Source: Dokdonella_A sp937902695
GTDB taxonomy: Bacteria > Pseudomonadota > Gammaproteobacteria > Xanthomonadales > Rhodanobacteraceae
Length of the DNA: 64,000 bases
Assembly (NCBI GenBank): GCA_048498135.1
Contig: JBEHYO010000002.1
Coordinates: 67,044-131,043, forward strand
Reading direction: 5' to 3'
In this document: in pieces, positions 59,996 to 64,000 of the stretch
Numbering within the stretch: the stretch's first letter is position 1
How the letters are laid out: each line of letters opens with the position of its first letter
The notes under the pieces: generated by a model
Told to the model about the DNA's origin: nothing
The model's input: only the letters and a program-made list of their open reading frames with translations
Databases searched by the model: none
Translations under genes and position numbers: made by a program

Positions 59996-61396
59996 ATGAA
60001 GCTGCCGTATTTAGTGCTCGCCCTTGCCATCGCGCTCGCCGCCTCGCCGGCCGACGCGGCCCACGCCAAGAAACACCACGCCGCGCAGCAGCCTCAGGCG
60101 CAGACGCAGCCCGCGCAGCAGCAGGCGGCGCATGCGGCAGCCGCGCAGGACGCGCCGGCGCCGGCCGCGTCGAACCCGAACCTGCCGACGCCGCAGGCCG
60201 TGCCGAGGCCGAATGCGACGCCGACCGGTCCCGGCCCGACGCCGCCGCCGCCGCAGATCGATGCCAAGAGCTGGGTGCTGATGGATTACGCGAGCGGCCA
60301 GATCCTGCTCGGCGGCAACGAGGATGCGCGCGTCGCGCCCGCGTCGATCACGAAGGTCATGACCTCGTACGTGGTTTCGGCCGAGCTCGCGCACGGCAAG
60401 ATCCATCTCGACGACAAGGTCCTGATCAGCGAGAAGGCGTGGCGCTCCGGCGGCGCCGGCACCGACGGCTCGACGAGCTTCCTGCAGCTCAACAGCGAGG
60501 TGTCGCTGAAGGATCTCCTCTACGGAATGATCATCCAGTCCGGCAACGATGCCGCGATCGCGCTCGCCGAGCACACGGCGGGCTCCGAGGAGACGTTCGC
60601 GCAGCTCATGAACGAGTACGCCAAGCAGCTCGGCATGACCGGCACGCACTACATGGATGCGAGCGGCCTGCCCAATCCCGAACACTACACGACCGCGCGC
60701 GACGTAGCGCTGATGTCGCGCGCGCTGATCCGCGACTATCCAGAGGAATACAAGATCTACGCGATCAAGGATTTCGAGTGGAACGGCATCATGCAGCACA
60801 ACCGCAACACGCTGCTGTGGCGCGATTCCACCGTCGACGGCATCAAGACCGGCCACACCAGCGAGGCGGGTTACTGTCTTGCGACCTCGGCGCTCCGCGG
60901 CGATCAGCGCCTGATCGCCGTCGTCATGGGCGCGCCGAGCGAGAAGCAGCGTGCCGACGACAACCAGGAGCTACTGAACTACGGCTTCCGCTTCTTCGAG
61001 TCGCACCGGCTCTACGCGGCGGGCAAGGCGCTTGCGAACCCCGAGCTCTGGAAGGGCGCGACGCCGACGCTGCCGCTCGGCGTCGCCAACGACGTCGTCG
61101 TCACCATGCCGCGCGGACGCTACGGTGATCTCAAGGCCACGCTCGACATCCCGGCGCGGCTCGTCGCGCCGTTCCAGAAGGGCCAGAAGGTCGGCAGCTT
61201 GAAAGTCGCGCTCGACGGCAAGACATTGGTCGAGGAACCGCTGGTCGCGCTCGCCGACGGGCCCGAGGGCGGTTTCTTCAAGCGGCTTTCGGATGGCGCC
61301 TGGATGTGGTTCAAGGGCGATGCCGGCCCGGCCACGTCGACCGCGATCGAGAGTGCCGAACAGAAGCCGGGGGAGCCCAAGCAAGGTACACCGTGA
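59996..61396 (+). CDS. dacC: D-alanyl-D-alanine carboxypeptidase (PBP5/6 type)
   Basis: 466 residues. A signal peptide (ALAASPADAA) is followed by an unusual linker of about 65 residues rich in Gln, Ala and Pro (about 25-90) before the catalytic domain. Active site Ser117-I-T-K120 in PASITKVMTS, SGN in IIQSGNDAAIALAEH and KTG in DGIKTGHTSEAGYCL. The C-terminal domain about 370-450 is PBP5-like. It trims the terminal D-Ala from peptidoglycan pentapeptide. The final amphipathic anchor helix is present (FFKRLSDGAWMWF). Its stop overlaps the ybeD GTG by four bases. The symbol could equally be dacA. Confidence 0.95.
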   Translation: MKLPYLVLALAIALAASPADAAHAKKHHAAQQPQAQTQPAQQQAAHAAAAQDAPAPAASNPNLPTPQAVPRPNATPTGPGPTPPPPQIDAKSWVLMDYASGQILLGGNEDARVAPASITKVMTSYVVSAELAHGKIHLDDKVLISEKAWRSGGAGTDGSTSFLQLNSEVSLKDLLYGMIIQSGNDAAIALAEHTAGSEETFAQLMNEYAKQLGMTGTHYMDASGLPNPEHYTTARDVALMSRALIRDYPEEYKIYAIKDFEWNGIMQHNRNTLLWRDSTVDGIKTGHTSEAGYCLATSALRGDQRLIAVVMGAPSEKQRADDNQELLNYGFRFFESHRLYAAGKALANPELWKGATPTLPLGVANDVVVTMPRGRYGDLKATLDIPARLVAPFQKGQKVGSLKVALDGKTLVEEPLVALADGPEGGFFKRLSDGAWMWFKGDAGPATSTAIESAEQKPGEPKQGTP

Positions 61397-61683
61397 AGGA
61401 TCTCGACGAACTCAAGGCCGAACAGCCGGGACAGGGCTTCCAGTTTCCGGGCGTTTTCGAAATCACCGCGATGGGCCGCGCCGATGCCGATCTCGAGCGC
61501 CGCGTGCCCGAGATCGTCGAAAGCGTCGGCGTCAGCGTGCTCGCGGGCAGCCAGCGCGTGCGGCCTTCGCGCGAAGGCAATTATCTTGCGGTGTCGGTGA
61601 GCTTCACGTGTCCCGATCGCGAGCATTACGACGCGGCGCACGTGGCGCTTCGCGCGAGCGACGGGATTCGCTGGACGCTTTGA
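61393..61683 (+). CDS. ybeD: DUF493 family protein YbeD
   Basis: 96 residues from a GTG that overlaps the dacC stop (GTGA). The ACT-like fold family is shown by FQFPGVFEITAMGRAD, VESVGVSVLAGSQRVRPSRE and YLAVSVSFTCPDREHYD. In E. coli ybeD lies between dacA and lipB. Here lipB and lipA do not follow; the RCC1 gene does. Function unknown; a regulatory ACT-like role is assumed. Confidence 0.93.
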   Translation: MKDLDELKAEQPGQGFQFPGVFEITAMGRADADLERRVPEIVESVGVSVLAGSQRVRPSREGNYLAVSVSFTCPDREHYDAAHVALRASDGIRWTL

Positions 61684-61798
61684 CACGGGACGCCCCGGCC
61701 GCCCGGTTGTGCGAAAGTCAAAAATAGAAAATGCGTAACGACGCAAATCGATGGTTTCGCTATCCTTGCGGCTCGATCGGCGACATTTCAGGGGATTC

Positions 61799-64000
61799 AT
61801 GGCGCTGTTTCTCGCTCGGGGGTTACTGCCTGGCGTGGTTGCCGCGTGCCTCTTTCTGGCTTGTGCGACGCCGGGCGGAAGCCAGGCATTCGCGCGCGCA
61901 TCAAGCGAGCCGATGGCGTTGGGCGCCCGCTCATCGACGAGCAACGGCGTCATCGCGGCCGGGGACGGGCACAGCTGCGTCGTGACGGCTATGGGCACCG
62001 CGAAGTGCTGGGGCAACAACGGCAACGGCCAGCTCGGTAACGGTACCGGCATCAGCAGCGTCGTACCTGTCGACGTTCGAGGCCCGAGCCCGCTCGATCA
62101 TGTGCGCGCGGTCGCAGCAGGCTTCATGCACACATGCGCCGTGCTGGACGACGGCAGCGCGCGTTGCTGGGGCCTCAATTTCTTCGGTGCGCTCGGTATC
62201 GGCACGACCGACGGCTGGGAGTACGAGCCGGTCGTCGTCGAAGACGTCGCCAATGCCGTCGCGATCACGGCCGGCTACGAGCACACGTGCGCATTGATTG
62301 GCGACGGCACCGTTCGCTGCTGGGGTATGAACCAATACGGCGAGCTCGGCGATGGCACGAGTGTTTCGCGCGGCACGCCAATGCCCGTCCAGGGTCTCGC
62401 CGGTGCCGTGGCAGTCGCGGCGGGCGGCCACCACACGTGTGCGCTGCTCGTCGATGGCACGGGACGATGCTGGGGTGGCAATTATTCGGGCCAGCTTGGC
62501 GACGGCACCACGATGCCTTCCACCACGCCGGTCATCATCGCCGGTCTTGCGAATGCGGTCGCAATCGACGCAGGCGACAGTCATACCTGCGCCGTGCTTG
62601 CAGATGGCAGCGCGCGCTGCTGGGGTTACAACGGCGACGGCGAGCTCGGCGACGGCACGAACGACGACCATGGCATGCCGGTCGCCGTCGCGGGGCTTTC
62701 GGGTGTCGTCGCGATCGAGGGTGGCATCGGCCACACGTGCGCGATCGGCGAGGATGGCAGCGCGCACTGCTGGGGACGCAACGCATACGGCCAGCTCGGC
62801 GACGGCAGCACGGCCTATTCGAATGTGCCGGTGTCGGTTGGCGGCATCGGCACCGTCGTGGCGATCAGCGGCGGCGCTTCCCACACGTGCGCCGTTACGT
62901 CGGACGGCGACGTCGATTGCTGGGGCCAGGCCACTTTGGGCCAGCTCGGCAACGACGATACGCCGCCTTCGGCCGTGCGTGCGCCTGCAATGGTGGCAGG
63001 CCTGGCAGGAGCCTCTCAGATTGCGGGTGGCGCGTCTCATGCCTGCGCCGTCCTCCAAAGCGGCGGTGTGCGCTGCTGGGGGAACAACGCGTACGGAGCG
63101 CTGGGCAACGGCATGAGCGGCAATGTCAGCGACGAGCCCGTCGCCACCGAAGGTCTTGCCGACGTCGTGGCGGTCGGCGCTGGTTCGTATCACAGCTGCG
63201 CGGTGCTGGGCGATGGCACCCTGCGTTGCTGGGGCGACAACACCGGCGGCCAGCTCGGCGACGCGGGCACCGAAATGTTCAGCGATGTACCGATCGACGT
63301 TCCGGGCATTGCCAGCGTTTCCGCGGTCGCGGGGGGCGCTTACCACACGTGCGCGTTGCTCGCAGACGGCGAAGTGCGCTGCTGGGGCAGCAACTACCAT
63401 GGCCAGCTCGGCGACGGCACCAACGACAACAGCGTCGAGCCCGTCGCGGTCGTCGGGTTGGAGGGAGCAACGGCCCTTGCGTCAGGCTCGGATCACACAT
63501 GCGTCGTGCTCGCCAATGGCGGCGCGCGCTGTTGGGGCAGAAACAACTGGGGTCAGCTCGGCAACGGTGGCAACACGAACAGCAACGTGCCCGTCGATGT
63601 CGTCGGCCTTTCCGGCGCGGTCGCAATCGCCGCGGGCGAGAATCACACGTGCGCAGCGCTCCAGGATGGCAGCGTGCGATGTTGGGGGTTCGGCAGCCTC
63701 GGACAACTCGGTGACGGCACCTGGGACTCCAGCGGCGTTCCGGTTTCCGTGGTCGGTCTGGCAGGCGCCGTCGGCGTGGTCGCCGGCGCCATGCATTCGT
63801 GCGCGCTGCTTCAAGACGGGACTGCGCGCTGTTGGGGCGGGAATCCGTATGGCGAGCTCGGCGACGGCCAGACCGGTGATAGCGTAGTGCCGGTCGCGGT
63901 CAGCGATCTTGACGGCGCGGTCGCGATCTCCGCGGGTGCCGGCCACACGTGCGCAATTATCGCTGGCGGCAGCGCGCGTTGCTGGGGCGACAACGAGTAT
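61799..64000 (+). CDS. Secreted RCC1-repeat protein (3' end outside window)
   Basis: At least 734 residues, open to the right edge. The signal peptide (about 1-35) has Cys residues at 17 and 23, but neither sits in a canonical lipobox. From about residue 48 there are 13 complete and one partial ~50-residue RCC1 units. Each carries H-T-C-A-V/L-L-x-D-G and then R-C-W-G-x-N-x-x-G-Q-L-G-D-G. Two such rows of seven would close two beta-propellers. The two Cys of every unit are conserved, so disulfides within the blades are likely, fitting an extracellular protein. Ribosome site AGGGGA lies ahead of the ATG. The 115 bases upstream are AT-richer than average and may hold the promoter. Confidence 0.9.
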   Translation, partial: MALFLARGLLPGVVAACLFLACATPGGSQAFARASSEPMALGARSSTSNGVIAAGDGHSCVVTAMGTAKCWGNNGNGQLGNGTGISSVVPVDVRGPSPLDHVRAVAAGFMHTCAVLDDGSARCWGLNFFGALGIGTTDGWEYEPVVVEDVANAVAITAGYEHTCALIGDGTVRCWGMNQYGELGDGTSVSRGTPMPVQGLAGAVAVAAGGHHTCALLVDGTGRCWGGNYSGQLGDGTTMPSTTPVIIAGLANAVAIDAGDSHTCAVLADGSARCWGYNGDGELGDGTNDDHGMPVAVAGLSGVVAIEGGIGHTCAIGEDGSAHCWGRNAYGQLGDGSTAYSNVPVSVGGIGTVVAISGGASHTCAVTSDGDVDCWGQATLGQLGNDDTPPSAVRAPAMVAGLAGASQIAGGASHACAVLQSGGVRCWGNNAYGALGNGMSGNVSDEPVATEGLADVVAVGAGSYHSCAVLGDGTLRCWGDNTGGQLGDAGTEMFSDVPIDVPGIASVSAVAGGAYHTCALLADGEVRCWGSNYHGQLGDGTNDNSVEPVAVVGLEGATALASGSDHTCVVLANGGARCWGRNNWGQLGNGGNTNSNVPVDVVGLSGAVAIAAGENHTCAALQDGSVRCWGFGSLGQLGDGTWDSSGVPVSVVGLAGAVGVVAGAMHSCALLQDGTARCWGGNPYGELGDGQTGDSVVPVAVSDLDGAVAISAGAGHTCAIIAGGSARCWGDNEY
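61940..64000 (+). repeat. Tandem ~150-bp coding repeats of the RCC1 gene
   Basis: About fourteen imperfect units of 147-153 bases. Each holds CACACGTGCGC-like (His-Thr-Cys-Ala) and CGCTGCTGGGG-like (Arg-Cys-Trp-Gly) segments about 40-45 bases apart, followed by GGCCAGCTCGGCGACGGC. Divergence between units shows the array is old rather than freshly amplified. Confidence 0.85.

Noticed and set aside
61940..64000. Regular ~150-bp repeats that could suggest a CRISPR or satellite array
   Set aside because: The units are in frame, diverged and encode RCC1 blades; no short identical repeats with unique spacers.

Overview
High-GC chromosomal DNA from a gammaproteobacterium. The best fit is the Xanthomonadales/Lysobacterales, with the flavour of a Rhodanobacteraceae-type organism such as Dokdonella or Rudaea. 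This is inferred from the PPi-type phosphofructokinase beside a membrane H+-pyrophosphatase, the CydP small subunit, the DUF2333 and DUF3016 proteins, several secreted proteins ending in a short IFxxGF tail, and abundant small palindromic intergenic repeats. I see no tRNA or rRNA gene, no CRISPR array, no transposase and no phage gene.

Layout. 1-7.6 kb: two VirJ/AcvB-like alpha/beta hydrolases, an IPTL-CTERM-like protein, a secreted subtilisin-like protease and an MprF/LpiA-like aminoacyl-phosphatidylglycerol synthase. 7.6-10.8 kb: a cytochrome bd operon cydP-cydA-cydB-cydX. 10.8-19.9 kb: a choice-of-anchor B protein, Xaa-Pro dipeptidase, a secreted GH85 endo-beta-N-acetylglucosaminidase, an XRE regulator remnant, a TolB-like/TPR membrane protein and a DUF3016 protein. 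20-26 kb: TPP riboswitch and thiC, a ferritin-like protein, DUF2333 and an ArnT-like glycosyltransferase. 26-34.7 kb: soluble pyrophosphatase, a thioredoxin-fold protein coupled to a prolyl oligopeptidase, H+-pyrophosphatase, PPi-phosphofructokinase and adenylate kinase. 35.4-38 kb: mpl carrying an in-frame palindromic insert, a Lon substrate-binding-domain protein and glyoxalase I. 38-42.4 kb: a minus-strand set (SoxYZ-like carrier, SoxH-like metallohydrolase, FCSD-like flavoprotein, a three-repeat periplasmic protein, an HTH regulator with clustered cysteines). 42.4-48 kb: hemL, thiE, a VCBS-repeat protein, rubredoxin, a DUF192 protein and a PfkB sugar/nucleoside kinase. 48.4-61.7 kb: the elongation and wall cluster mreB-mreC-mreD-mrdA-rodA, then mltB-rlpA-dacC-ybeD, split by an inverted 3.5-kb gene for a secreted 1171-residue protein. 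61.8 kb to the end: a secreted RCC1-repeat protein that runs off the window.

How the parts work together. The mre/mrd/rodA/mltB/rlpA/dacC genes build and remodel the rod-shaped wall, and mpl recycles wall peptide. PPi is spent by three routes here: the soluble enzyme, the proton pump and reversible phosphofructokinase. mprF and virJ/acvB relatives probably make and remove aminoacylated phosphatidylglycerol.

Most unusual points. (1) Five unrelated secreted proteins end within four residues of the same short [DE]-x-I-F-x-[DNS]-G-F tail. (2) A copy of the local palindromic repeat is translated inside mpl. (3) A compact SoxYZ/SoxH/FCSD-like operon lies next to a His-rich triplicated periplasmic protein. 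(4) A perfect 41-bp inverted repeat lies between mreC and mreD.
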